Part shown: positions 43,561 through 52,900 of the stretch, piece after piece
Layout: each line of letters starts with the position of its first letter
Position numbering within the stretch: position 1 is the stretch's first letter
NCBI GenBank assembly: GCA_020723305.1
Contig: DYJC01000003.1
Coordinates: 62,584 to 126,583 of the forward strand
Source of the DNA: Desulfosudis oleivorans
GTDB taxonomy: Bacteria; Desulfobacterota; Desulfobacteria; Desulfobacterales; SURF-7
Direction of reading: 5' to 3'
DNA length: 64,000 bases
Position numbers and translations under genes: made by a program
The notes under the pieces: generated by a model
What the model was told of the DNA's origin: nothing
The model's database searches: none
Seen by the model: only the letters and a program-made list of their open reading frames with translations

Positions 43561-44436
43561 ATGAGAAAAAACAGATTGCCGTTTTACGTGCTTTTCCTAT
43601 TTGTCACCATTGGTGCGCTTGTCGCAGTTTTCCGGGAGAACAACTGGTATTTTCTGATGTTTGCAATGATCGGAGGCATCGGCATGACCTCGGTGATGCT
43701 GACCGATCGATATCCCCGGTTGAGTCAGACTATCCGTTTGATTCAACTGTCGGCCCTGGGCATTTTTCTTTTTGTTGGCTTGTCCCTTCGTCTGAACGTT
43801 AATTTTCAGTTTCCGGAGGTTATTTTCGATGCAGCTGCCGGGATCGTAAGCGGCGCATTGGTTCAGCTTCTGATTGCAAGAGCCGCTGTTCCGTTTATCT
43901 TCGGAAATGCATTCTGTTCCAGGGCATGCTGGAACGCGGTGATTTTTGAATGGGCGGATCAGGGCCGGAAACGAGGGCAGGGCCGATCCGGAAAAAAGCG
44001 CTCCGAATTTCTGGCTTGGGGCTATCTTGCTGCACTTGTTGTTCTGGCCGTCATTGTTTCCCATTGGCATAACCCGGTGTATGATGATACGGCCCGACGT
44101 TATTGGCTGATCGGGGAAAATCTGTGGATCATTGTCTTCGGCCTCGGGCTGACCCATTGGCTGGGGCGCAGGGCCTATTGCCGCCTGCTGTGTCCGTTCC
44201 TGACCCTGTCGGGGCTGATTTCCCGTTTTTCCGTTTTTAAGATCACGCCGGTGAACCCAGATGCGTGTAATGAGTGTTCCTTGTGCAATTCAGCCTGCCC
44301 CATGATGGTGAATGTTATGGAAACAGTCCGGGAGCGGAGCAGGGTTCGAGACCGGCAATGTATCCTGTGTGAGCGATGCGTGGATGCATGCCCGCAAAGA
44401 TGCCTCAAGATCGCTGCCGGCAATCCGCTGGGATAA
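43561..44436 (+). CDS. NapH/CcoG-like polyferredoxin membrane protein
   Basis: 291 residues with about six hydrophobic helices and typical cysteine pairs: FCSRACW, YCRLLCPF, then two C-terminal 4Fe-4S motifs CNECSLCNSACP and CILCERCVDACP. This is the NapH-type arrangement (membrane quinol oxidase feeding electrons to periplasmic reductases). Ferredoxin sites follow the last helix. No reductase is adjacent, so its electron acceptor is unknown. The following kinase gene starts 43 bp on in the same direction. Confidence 0.87.
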   Translation: MRKNRLPFYVLFLFVTIGALVAVFRENNWYFLMFAMIGGIGMTSVMLTDRYPRLSQTIRLIQLSALGIFLFVGLSLRLNVNFQFPEVIFDAAAGIVSGALVQLLIARAAVPFIFGNAFCSRACWNAVIFEWADQGRKRGQGRSGKKRSEFLAWGYLAALVVLAVIVSHWHNPVYDDTARRYWLIGENLWIIVFGLGLTHWLGRRAYCRLLCPFLTLSGLISRFSVFKITPVNPDACNECSLCNSACPMMVNVMETVRERSRVRDRQCILCERCVDACPQRCLKIAAGNPLG

Positions 44437-44479
44437 TTCTTTGAGCTTATGTTATGATACAGGAAAATCAGGTGAAAAC

Positions 44480-45838
44480 ATGAAATCCATCGGCCGATAT
44501 GAAATAAGAGCCATGCTGGGACAGGGCGGAATGGGCAGGGTATATAAGGTCATCATACCGGGGATCCATAAGATTGCAGCGGTAAAAAGTCTGGAACCCA
44601 GTCCCAAACTGGTTGAAAAAATGGGAATGAACCGGCTGCGGGAGCAGTTTATTCAGGAAGCTTCCATTATTGCCAATATCCGTCATCCCAATGTTGTCGA
44701 GGTCTGGAGTCTGGAAGAAACAGATGGCCGATTGTTTTATGTGATGGAGTATTTTTGTCATAACCTGGGTACCCTGATCGGGGAGGCGTATTGGGCGGAT
44801 TCCTCCACGCGGGTGGTTCGTGTGGAAAAGGCGGTGAAGGCTATTCTTGATGTCCTGCAAGGGCTGTCCCGGCTTCACCATGAGGGCATCCTTCATCAGG
44901 ATATCAAGCCGTTCAATATCATGTTTACCGATTCGGAAACAGCAAAGATTGTGGATTTCGGGCTTTCCCGGAAAAGGGGGGAGTCTTCGGCAGAAGGGGA
45001 GGGAATCCTGATCGGCACCAAGTTTTATGCAGCTCCGGAACAGATCACGGCCCCGGACGATGCTGATCACCGGGCGGATCTCTATTCTGCGGGGGTTATG
45101 CTGTACCGCATGGTAACCGGCCGGCTGCCCAAACCCATACCTGAACCGCCCTCCCATCTGAATCCGGATCTTACTTCACTATGGGATCGATTGATCCTGA
45201 AATCCATTGATCCGGCTCCGGATCAACGGTTTCAGGATGCGGAAAAGATGTCAATGGCAATCCGGGAAATCTATGCCCGGTATCGGAAAAACAAAGAGAT
45301 GGCGTGTACCCTTCCCGATGCTTCCGGAAAATCGGCTGAATCGGAGCAAGCCCGGACGCATCTTACGGCTCCTCTTCGTTCCAAGGCCGGACGCATCCTG
45401 GCCAAACAGGGAAAATCCGTGTTCGGGATCAATGACCTGTATCGCCCCATGACCTATATTCAGAACCGTATTGATGCGATTCAGGATGATCTTCTGATGG
45501 ATCACACAACCGGATTGATCTGGCAGGGTTCAGGCTCCCCATATCCTGTTTCCTGGGACCAGACCTTGGAATATGTGCAGCAGATCAATGAAAAAAAGAT
45601 GGGCGGATATGATCGATGGCGACTGCCTACCGTGAATGAACTTCTGTCTTTATTAAACCCACCTCCCCCGGGAGAGGACTTCTGTTTCCAATCCCCTTTT
45701 TCATCCGTTCAAAAATGGATCTGGAGCGGGGATACCCGGTCCGACAGGGCTTCCTGGGTAGTGAATCTTGAAATGGGTTTTGTGATGTCCGGTGATGTCA
45801 TGGATTTTTTTTATGTCCGGGCGGTTTGCAGTTTATGA
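44480..45838 (+). CDS. Ser/Thr protein kinase with C-terminal DUF1566/Lcl-type domain
   Basis: 452 residues from ATG 44480 (AGG before it; the longer in-frame reading from 44312 lies inside the NapH-like gene and is rejected). Kinase domain about 5-275: GQGGMGRVYK, AAVKSLE with the catalytic Lys, LHQDIKPFNI (HQD instead of HRD, Asp141 kept), VDFGLS, AAPEQ. Residues about 335-452: DUF1566-type lectin-like domain (DHTTGLIWQ, WRLPTVNELLSLL, WSGDT, YVRAVC). No membrane segment. The last 75 bases reappear downstream (see the repeats at 48166 and 48923). Confidence 0.87.
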   Translation: MKSIGRYEIRAMLGQGGMGRVYKVIIPGIHKIAAVKSLEPSPKLVEKMGMNRLREQFIQEASIIANIRHPNVVEVWSLEETDGRLFYVMEYFCHNLGTLIGEAYWADSSTRVVRVEKAVKAILDVLQGLSRLHHEGILHQDIKPFNIMFTDSETAKIVDFGLSRKRGESSAEGEGILIGTKFYAAPEQITAPDDADHRADLYSAGVMLYRMVTGRLPKPIPEPPSHLNPDLTSLWDRLILKSIDPAPDQRFQDAEKMSMAIREIYARYRKNKEMACTLPDASGKSAESEQARTHLTAPLRSKAGRILAKQGKSVFGINDLYRPMTYIQNRIDAIQDDLLMDHTTGLIWQGSGSPYPVSWDQTLEYVQQINEKKMGGYDRWRLPTVNELLSLLNPPPPGEDFCFQSPFSSVQKWIWSGDTRSDRASWVVNLEMGFVMSGDVMDFFYVRAVCSL

Positions 45839-45846
45839 TTGTGTTC
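45772..45846 (+). repeat. Intact copy of the kinase-gene tail repeat (copy A)
   Basis: The last coding bases and the stop region of the kinase gene. Bases 45772-45798 match 48166-48192 at 25 of 27; bases 45782-45846 match 48923-48986 with nine mismatches and one gap. All copies have the same orientation. Copies B and C together reconstitute one further decayed tail. Confidence 0.85.
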
Positions 45847-45856
45847 AATATCATCT

Positions 45857-47803
45857 TCAGGCCAATGCAGGCAGGGTGAAGATAAACCGGACCCACTGGT
45901 CGCCCTGGCATTCGGCCCAGATCTTGCCGCCATGCTTGTGAACAATATTTTGAGTAATGAAGAGTCCCAACCCTGTGCCTTGGGCCAACCCCTCAGCGCG
46001 CCGCAGGCGAACGAATTTGTCAAATACCTGCGCGAGTTGTGCCTCGGAGAGGTTATCCCCCTCGTTCCACACCTCGAAGCGGAGTTCGGATTTGCCGGCA
46101 GCCAGAGTCAGGCGGATGGCGCCGCCAGGGCGGCCATACTTGACGGCATTGTCCAGGAGGTTTTTGTAAACCACCTGCAACAGATCGCGGTCGCCTGTAA
46201 GAGGAACAGCTTCGGGCAACTCGTTGCTCACCTTTATCTGCCTTGCGGCCAGTGTGTCGCGGAATTCCGATAGCAGAGGCGTCACCACATCTCTGACCAT
46301 ATCCATGGGTTGCGGACGGACTTGAAGTTCGCCTTTTTCGATACGCGACAGATCCAGATATTTACGCGTCATGCCTACGGCCTTGTCAATGCTCGTGGTG
46401 ATATTGGCCACCAGGTTGGCCTGGGCCGGGGACAGCGGGCCGATGGTCGTCATACTGAGAGCCTTGGCTGAAGTAAAAATCACGCCCAGTGTGTTTTTCA
46501 GCTCATGGGAGACAAAGCCAAGCATGTCCAGATAATTGCGGTTGACCATATGTAGCGACCGGTTGGTCTGGTCCAGTTCCGCGTTGGCTTTTTTCATTCC
46601 CTCTTCGCGCTCCTCGAGCCGTTCGGCCATGAAATTGAACGCCTTGGTCAGATCGCGTACCTCATCATCCGTGGCCGGATCAGGCACGCGCATCTTCAGA
46701 CGGCCTCCTGCAATTTCTGAAGCGGCATTGGCCAGGCTGCTGATGGAGCCGGTGAGGCGCCGCGCAAAGAGAAACCCAAGGGCCAGGACAAGCACAACAG
46801 CTCCCAGGGAAAGCAGACCGTATAGGGTCCACAGATCGCGTTTCAAATCGTCATACTGCCGGGCCAGCACCCCCACATAGAGAATGCCGATCACCCGTCC
46901 ATCGATATCATGGAGAGGATCGTAGGCGCTCAGGTACCAGTCGTTGACCACAAAGGCCCGGTCATAATAGGGCCGGTTGTTTTCCAGCACCGTATCGTAA
47001 ACTGTTTCGCTGACCCGCGTACCGATAGCCCGATTGCCGTTGACGGTTTTGACATTGGTGGCCACCCGGCTGTCCCACTGGAAAATGGTCACTGTGCCGG
47101 GTTGTTTTCCTTTATAAAGACGGTCTTCGAAGACAATGGATTGGATCTTGTCCACCAGGGCGTGGTTGCGGTTGAGCAGGATGCCGGCATAGAGCACTCC
47201 CTTGCGCGCTCCGGTTTCATCGTCCACGGGGGTCGCGGCTACCAGGGCCAGGCCGGTTGTCTCAGCATTTTTGGCCCTGAGTTTGGCCCGGGCCGTGGGT
47301 TCGAACACCATGAATGCCTTTTCTTCCAGATCGCCGCCTTCGGCTTGCAGCCGGCCCGCATCCATCAGGGCAAAACCGCTCACGGTTTCACCTTTGAGCG
47401 CCCGAACCATGAATGGGTCCTGGGTAAGGTAGTCACCGGTGTGGTAAGGGGCAAGGGTACGCAGGATAACGCGTCCTTTGGTGTCGGTGAGGCTGAGAAA
47501 GTCGCATCGGCCCTGGCGGCGTGCCAGTTCCAGCATCGCCCGAATTCCTTCGGCTGCTGGTTGTTGGAATGCCTCCTGTACTCGCTTGCCGCCGCTCAAT
47601 GCTCCCAAAAAAAGTTCCAGACCGTCCAATTCGCTCTGCACGACGCTCCATGCCGAGCGCAGATCTAAGCTCACTCTTCGCTGAGCTTCGTTTACCGTTG
47701 AACGGTTAATCAGAAAGGCCCCTACGGCCCCGGCCAGCAACCCGAAGAGGGCGATGACCAGCACGAAGTTCAGAAAGATGCGTTTGTATAGTTGCACTCT
47801 CAT
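45857..47803 (-). CDS. Membrane sensor histidine kinase (Cache-HAMP-HisKA-HATPase)
   Basis: 648 residues. A first helix (about 8-32), a periplasmic double-Cache-like sensor (about 35-325, with SLTDTKGRVILRTLAPYHTGDYL and GILYVGVLARQYDDL), a second helix (about 330-350), HAMP, then HisKA with FVSHELKNTLGVIFTSAK and HATPase with NLLDNAVKYGRPGG and GTGLGLFITQNIVHKHGG. Its coding DNA is much richer in G and C than its neighbours, suggesting foreign origin. It is convergent with the Ser/Thr kinase gene, 18 bp away, and stands between two copies of that gene's tail. No response regulator is adjacent. Confidence 0.93.
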   Translation of the reverse strand: MRVQLYKRIFLNFVLVIALFGLLAGAVGAFLINRSTVNEAQRRVSLDLRSAWSVVQSELDGLELFLGALSGGKRVQEAFQQPAAEGIRAMLELARRQGRCDFLSLTDTKGRVILRTLAPYHTGDYLTQDPFMVRALKGETVSGFALMDAGRLQAEGGDLEEKAFMVFEPTARAKLRAKNAETTGLALVAATPVDDETGARKGVLYAGILLNRNHALVDKIQSIVFEDRLYKGKQPGTVTIFQWDSRVATNVKTVNGNRAIGTRVSETVYDTVLENNRPYYDRAFVVNDWYLSAYDPLHDIDGRVIGILYVGVLARQYDDLKRDLWTLYGLLSLGAVVLVLALGFLFARRLTGSISSLANAASEIAGGRLKMRVPDPATDDEVRDLTKAFNFMAERLEEREEGMKKANAELDQTNRSLHMVNRNYLDMLGFVSHELKNTLGVIFTSAKALSMTTIGPLSPAQANLVANITTSIDKAVGMTRKYLDLSRIEKGELQVRPQPMDMVRDVVTPLLSEFRDTLAARQIKVSNELPEAVPLTGDRDLLQVVYKNLLDNAVKYGRPGGAIRLTLAAGKSELRFEVWNEGDNLSEAQLAQVFDKFVRLRRAEGLAQGTGLGLFITQNIVHKHGGKIWAECQGDQWVRFIFTLPALA

Positions 47804-48165
47804 GGATTACACCTTGGGAATTCACATATTGCAAAAACCGGGCAAGGCTGATGCATTGCTCCGGACAGAAACCGACACATGCCTGACTGGACGTCACCAA
47901 TGCAGGAAGGACGCATCTTGTGGAACGGTGTCCGGTGGATTGACAGTCTGTAAAATCGGTTGACACTCTCTATGAAAGACCATGCGGCGACCATGAAGAT
48001 TTATCCAGTTGAAATAGTTAATAAATTGGCAACGCACACAAATCATCTTTCTCTGATCATAAGGTGCGGTATGCCCAAAATTTATATTTTCATTGATGAG
48101 TATCTGCTAAAATCAAGCCAGAGATAAGCGGAAAAAGATCAAACATCAACAAGTTCATTTTTTAG
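47804..48165. other. Non-coding gap upstream of the sensor kinase
   Basis: About 360 bases without a credible gene. It should contain the promoter of the leftward histidine kinase. Two TTGACA-like hexamers point rightwards near 47939 and 47961 but have no convincing -10 partners. The right end runs into the tail repeat copy B. Confidence 0.5.
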
Positions 48166-48192
48166 AATGGGTTTGCTGATGTCCGGTGATGT
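48166..48192 (+). repeat. Kinase-tail repeat copy B (upstream part of a split relic)
   Basis: 27 bases matching 45772-45798 at 25 positions. Its last 16 bases (48177-48192) are repeated at 48924-48939 with two changes, so the toxin-antitoxin module between them is flanked by a 16-bp direct repeat that looks like a target-site duplication inside an older gene-tail copy. Confidence 0.75.
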
Positions 48193-48614
48193 TAGGCATC
48201 ACCATCTGTCTCTTTTCGGGATGTCAGTGCACACCAGAATTGCCTTGGAGACATGATGCGGATGCCTGAAATCTCGCCAAGTTCTTGAAGCTCCTTGTCA
48301 CCGGTGACAAGGATTTTTGCGCCGCCGTCCTGAGCGGCAGCTAAAATTCCAAGATCGTCAAGATCCTTCAGTTTGATATCGGGCAGATGTTTTGAACTTG
48401 CATGGATGGCGTCCTGCTGGATCAACCAAATGAAATCATTTATAATATCTGTTGAAACACCAAACTTTTCCTTGAGAACCCGGCGCAGTTCCGATATGAT
48501 TTGGGGACAGACAATCAGTTCATGCTCAGCCAGCACCTCTCGGAGAACGTCTGCACATAGGCCTCTGGTAGCCGTAGCACTTGCAAGAACGTTTGTATCC
48601 AACAGTACCCTCAT
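48192..48614 (-). CDS. PIN-domain toxin (VapC-like ribonuclease)
   Basis: 140 residues of the COG1569-type PIN family. Acidic metal-site residues are in order: LLDTNV (Asp6), an ELRRVL helix (Glu43), LDDLGILAAA (Asp pair) and VTGDKELQ. Expected to be an RNA-cleaving toxin. Its start overlaps the antitoxin stop by ATGA. Its stop codon lies on the last base of tail repeat B, consistent with arrival of the module by insertion at that point. Confidence 0.88.
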   Translation of the reverse strand: MRVLLDTNVLASATATRGLCADVLREVLAEHELIVCPQIISELRRVLKEKFGVSTDIINDFIWLIQQDAIHASSKHLPDIKLKDLDDLGILAAAQDGGAKILVTGDKELQELGEISGIRIMSPRQFWCALTSRKETDGDA

Positions 48615-48832
48615 GAAACGTCCTGGAAGATATCCTCATCAGTCAGGTATCCTCGCGCTTCCGCAAACGGCATTATTTTGCGCCGCAAAGCCTCGAATTG
48701 CGTGATGCGCAACTGTCGTCTGAGTGCTTCTCTCGCCACTTCACTTCTGTTTTTGCCTGACTGACGAACAGCCTTGGTCAGCAGCTTGTTCAGATCATCA
48801 TCCAATCTTATGGTAAGGGTATTTATTTTCAT
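48611..48832 (-). CDS. Ribbon-helix-helix antitoxin
   Basis: 73 residues. N-terminus INTLTIRLDDDLNKLLTKAVRQSGKNRSEVAREALRR is a canonical ribbon-helix-helix fold (strand, two helices). The C-terminal part (AEARGYLTDEDIFQDVS) is acidic and would wrap the PIN toxin. It lies upstream of the toxin with a 4-base overlap, the usual order. The palindrome at its start codon is the expected autoregulatory site. Confidence 0.88.
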   Translation of the reverse strand: MKINTLTIRLDDDLNKLLTKAVRQSGKNRSEVAREALRRQLRITQFEALRRKIMPFAEARGYLTDEDIFQDVS

Positions 48833-48850
48833 GTCTTACATTGTAAGACA
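48832..48850. promoter_or_regulatory. Perfect 19-bp palindrome, operator of the toxin-antitoxin module
   Basis: TGTCTTACA, T, TGTAAGACA: 9-bp perfect arms around one base. It touches the antitoxin start codon, so a bound antitoxin dimer would block transcription and translation start. Leaves little room for a ribosome site, so the message may be leaderless or very short-leadered. Confidence 0.75.
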
Positions 48851-48922
48851 AGTTCCTCAAAAAATCAACAGTTTTTTTAATCTGATTATTCCCATACGCA
48901 TTTTTTAGTCTCGTATTCATTG

Positions 48923-48986
48923 GTGATGTCCGGAGACGTCATGGATTATTTTATGTCAGATCGGTATGCAGCCTATGATTGTGTTC
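48923..48986 (+). repeat. Kinase-tail repeat copy C (downstream part of a split relic)
   Basis: 64 bases aligned with 45782-45846 (nine mismatches, one deleted T). The deletion shifts the frame, so the DUF1566 ending (MSGDVMDFFYVRAVCSL in the intact gene) is broken: a relic, not a gene. The stop codon of the leftward phosphoesterase gene lies inside it (48973-48975), as that of the histidine kinase lies just past copy A. Confidence 0.8.
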
Positions 48987-49710
48987 CCTCCAGACAGCGG
49001 GCAAATTTTTCCGGAATATCGGCAGCGATGATCTTTTTGACTGCGGTTGAAATATCATAGGGAATCGATCGGGTTTCAAGCTGATAAGCCGCTGTATCCC
49101 AGATCAGGTATTTTGCATTTGGATCTCCATCTCTTGGCTGGCCCACACTTCCGGCATTGATGATATACTTCTGATCTCTGTTTAATTGAATGATCCTGTT
49201 CTGAAGTGGCTGGGAATCAATCCGGTCTTTGTCCGAACAGACCAGACGGAGCTTATGGGTGTGGCCGACAAAGCAGATAGGTTCCTCCATATCACGGAAG
49301 GTTTGGAGCAGTTGTGCGTCACGGATCTGAAACAGATAGAGCCTGGCCGAGTCAGGGGGAAATCCATGTACGAAAAGACAGTCCGCCATGCTGAAATTGA
49401 TTTGCAGGCCATGGATATATTGTATGGAATCCGCTGACAGGGTTTCCAGTACCTGATTCAGGGCCTCCTTAGCATCTTTTGTAAACCAGTTCCGCACCTT
49501 TGAATCCATAACGGCAAGTTCATGATTCCCCAGGATGGAGATGATGTCATGTGTCTGGATCTGCTGAATAACGGTTTCAGAGTCCGCACCATAACTGATA
49601 TTGTCTCCCAGAGAGATAATGAAATCTACCTGTTGCAGATGGATATCTTCCAGCACACGGGTCAAGGCTTCCAGATTCCCATGGATATCGGAGATAACGG
49701 CTATTTTCAT
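48973..49710 (-). CDS. Metallophosphoesterase (YfcE/MJ0936-like)
   Basis: 245 residues with the full calcineurin-type motif set: SDIHGN (D8, H10), SLGDN, GNHE, a late VHGFPP and GHTH. Cytoplasmic two-metal phosphodiesterase or phosphatase. The segment INAGSVGQPRDGDPNAKY is characteristic of this subgroup. Single-gene unit convergent with the toxin-antitoxin and kinase-tail region; its last four codons are within relic C, which suggests that its 3' end was once next to the kinase gene. Confidence 0.9.
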   Translation of the reverse strand: MKIAVISDIHGNLEALTRVLEDIHLQQVDFIISLGDNISYGADSETVIQQIQTHDIISILGNHELAVMDSKVRNWFTKDAKEALNQVLETLSADSIQYIHGLQINFSMADCLFVHGFPPDSARLYLFQIRDAQLLQTFRDMEEPICFVGHTHKLRLVCSDKDRIDSQPLQNRIIQLNRDQKYIINAGSVGQPRDGDPNAKYLIWDTAAYQLETRSIPYDISTAVKKIIAADIPEKFARCLEGTQS

Positions 49711-49801
49711 GTTGACACCATTTTTTATTCATATCACAGATTCCATCCTTTATCCATGATCCAATGAAACAGAATTTATTACAAAGCGGGGTCAGGCATG
49801 G

Positions 49802-49830
49802 TTGACTTGGCCGGATTATCCATTTATACT
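49802..49830 (+). promoter_or_regulatory. Sigma-70-type promoter for the outer-membrane metallopeptidase gene
   Basis: TTGACT (49802-49807), exactly 17 bases, TATACT (49825-49830), 106 bases before the ATG at 49937. Both hexamers differ from consensus by one base. The leader contains a short CGAAGGT...ACCTTCG dyad of unknown meaning. Confidence 0.6.
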
Positions 49831-49936
49831 TTTTTGCAAAAAACGAAGGTTGTCTTTTTCATCTGCCCTTCACCTTCGGCGGATGATATGACGGAAACAT
49901 CATATATCAAGAACCAGATTTGCGGGGAATTATCGT

Positions 49937-52900
49937 ATGGTTAATTTCTGTGGGAAACGGTTGTTCTTTTTCATGGTTATGTTTTTCATCGTAAGTATGA
50001 TATTTCAGGGTCAATCCGTTGCTTATGATGTACCCCGGTTCCCGATTCATGAAAAGGCTCTGGAAAGAGAAACAGCGCATTTCCGATTTATCTATCAGCA
50101 ACCCCTGGAAGCAACCGTTCCGCTGATTGCCGCCTATTTTGAAGAGGCATATGCGGTTTTGACGCCGATTTTTAACTGGCGGCCCTCCGGCAGAACAACG
50201 GTGTTACTCCAGGATGGATTTGATACCCATAATGGATGGTCTTCAACCATACCCCATAATGTCATATCATTGTATATTGCCGGTCCGACACCGGGAACAT
50301 CGATTTTTCAGGATGGAAATTATATTCGGCGGACAGTCTATCATGAACTGACCCATCTGATCAGTACGGATATGCGGCTCGGATACAGCAAATATTTTTC
50401 AAAGGTGTTTGGAAAAGTCGAGCCGACGGATCTTGTTTCCATGGGATTGTTTTTGTTCACTTCCTCCCCTGTGCAGTTATCGCCGAGATGGTTCCTTGAA
50501 GGCATGGCGATCTGGTCTGAAACAGAGTTCTGCCCGCCGGGAAGGGGAAGATCAACCTATGCGGATATGCTTTTCCGGTGTGCGGTACGGGATGACCAAC
50601 TGCTTCCCTATTCAAGATGGTATCTGGAGATACCCTACTGGCCGTATGGTGATGGGGCATATCTGTATGGAATGAAGTATTTCCAATACCTGTATGAGAA
50701 CGGCCCGGGAGAGAACGCGGTTGGCGATCAAGTGCAGAACCTGGGAAAATCGTTTCTGTTTAATCTGGATTCTCCGACTTATAATACAACGGGCAAATGC
50801 GCATGGGAGCTGGCCCAGGAGATGCTGGCCAAAGAAACCGAGGACCAGAATGAAAAACTGGAGCATCTCCACACCTACACGCCGACTGAAAACATCCGGC
50901 TGACGTCTCCCGAGATATCGGTCTACCATCCTGTATTCGCAGGAGACCGGATATTCTTTCTGGGAATGGAACCCGAGGACAGGGATACCCTGTATGCCTA
51001 TGATCCAAAGACAAAGGAAACGGAAAAAATTTCCGGCACACGATCCACTTCCGAATATGGAAGTCTGTCGGTTTCGTCCGATGGCCGGTATCTTTACTAT
51101 ACAGCTCTGGAATTGCAGAAGAACGAGAATTTCTGGTCTGAAATCCGGAGGTATGATATTCAGGAAGGAAAAGACAGGCGGATTACGGATCAGGGGCGAT
51201 ATGTTTCAATCGATCTCTCTTCCGACGGGAAAAAAATTGCAGCCGTAAGTCAGCGAAGCGGAACAAGCCATCTTGTGCTTCTGGAACTGGATGAGGATGG
51301 CAATGCAGGCCCGGAAAGAATTCTTGAAAGTGCCCCCCTGTTTCATATCCTTTCCACGCCGAAGTTTTCTCCGGACGGGAACCGGATTGTTTATACAGAG
51401 ACCGGTTCGGACGGATATGGGTTACAGGTTTTTCACTTGGAAAGCAATACCCGCGAGACCATCTATCAGAGCCGGCGGCAGATATTGACACCCGACTGGC
51501 ACCCTGTAAAAGACCTGCTGGTGTTCAGCAGCGATCTGAATGGTGTATACAATCTTTATGCGGTGGAGGCAAAAAAAGATTCAATTCCTTTTTCCCTGAC
51601 CCATGTTACCGGAGGACTGATTTCTCCGGTTGTGTCCGAAGATGGAAATCAGATTGCCGCAGTGGGCTTTGATTCCAAGGGGCCATACTTGACAAGGATT
51701 CCCTATCCAATAATCGGGTTTGACATCAATGCCCTGCCGAAAATCGGGCCCTCATGGGAAAGCGGAAAGATCAAGAAATTTCTCGGCAAAGATATCACGG
51801 AAATCCAAAAGCAAGCAGAAAAAACCACTTCCAAAGGTACATCGGATTCCTACAATTCCTTTATCGGAATTCAGCCGGACTACTGGTCGCCCTGGCTGGA
51901 GGCGGATTCATTCGGACTCCGGAGCGGGTTGGGGGTGTCTTTTTCAGATCCCACCGGTTATCAGAGCCTGAAGGCTTCTGCTGGATATGAATTTGAACAT
52001 GAATCGGTTCTGGGAACGTTTCAGTATACTTACAGCGGTATCTATCCCCAGATTCATCTCTATGCAGCTGCGGATCAGGAAAATTATTCGGATCTGCTGA
52101 TCGATCGGAATACAGGGGCACAGTTTGACTATACCGAGGATATCTATGGGGCAGGCGCTGCGATTGAATTCCCCTATATCAAGCTTGACCGGCAGATCCT
52201 GTTTCGATGCGGGTATGCGTTTTCAAAAAGAGAGGTTGTGGAAGAGACTGATCAGGATTACCGGAACCGGAGATTATCTGTTTATCCGACAGAGGAAGAT
52301 GAGGGCGATCTGTGGGCAAGGATTTTATACTTTGACGGAACCGCATTCAAAAGCAGCAGCTCCATAGAGGACGGCCGTTATATCACCATTGCCGCCAGTC
52401 TCTCGGATGAAACCTTGGGCGGCGGGTACTACCGGAGATTGTTCACATCCGAATGGAGAGAATATGTTTCCATGCCATGGCTGCACAATCATGTGCTGAT
52501 GCTTTCGGGATTCTATGGATATGGAGACGGGGACCAATTTGCCCAGGGATATTTCGGATTGGGAGGAAGTCCGGGAACGTCTTTATTTACCAGCGATACC
52601 TTTGGCATTTCCCGGACACATGGAATCCGGGGATATTCGGAGAACTATCAGGTTGGAGAAGAGATCACCAGCGCCATTGCCTCTTACCGGTTCCCCATCG
52701 TTTCTTTTTCAAAAGGGGTAGGCAACCGGTTTCCTTCCTATTTTCAGCAGATTCACGGTGAAGTCTATTATGAGGGCGGAAGAACATGGGATGAACTGGG
52801 TCGCGGAGATGATCTGGAATGGCTCGATGCTGTCGGGACGGAAGTAAATTTATCCATGACGCTTTTCCGGTATTTACAGTTTGCTCCTGGGCTGGGAGTC

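Noticed and set aside
46910-47668. A 252-codon plus-strand frame opposite the sensor histidine kinase
   Set aside because: Shadow of a GC-rich gene; the composition is not protein-like and the kinase on the other strand has complete domains.
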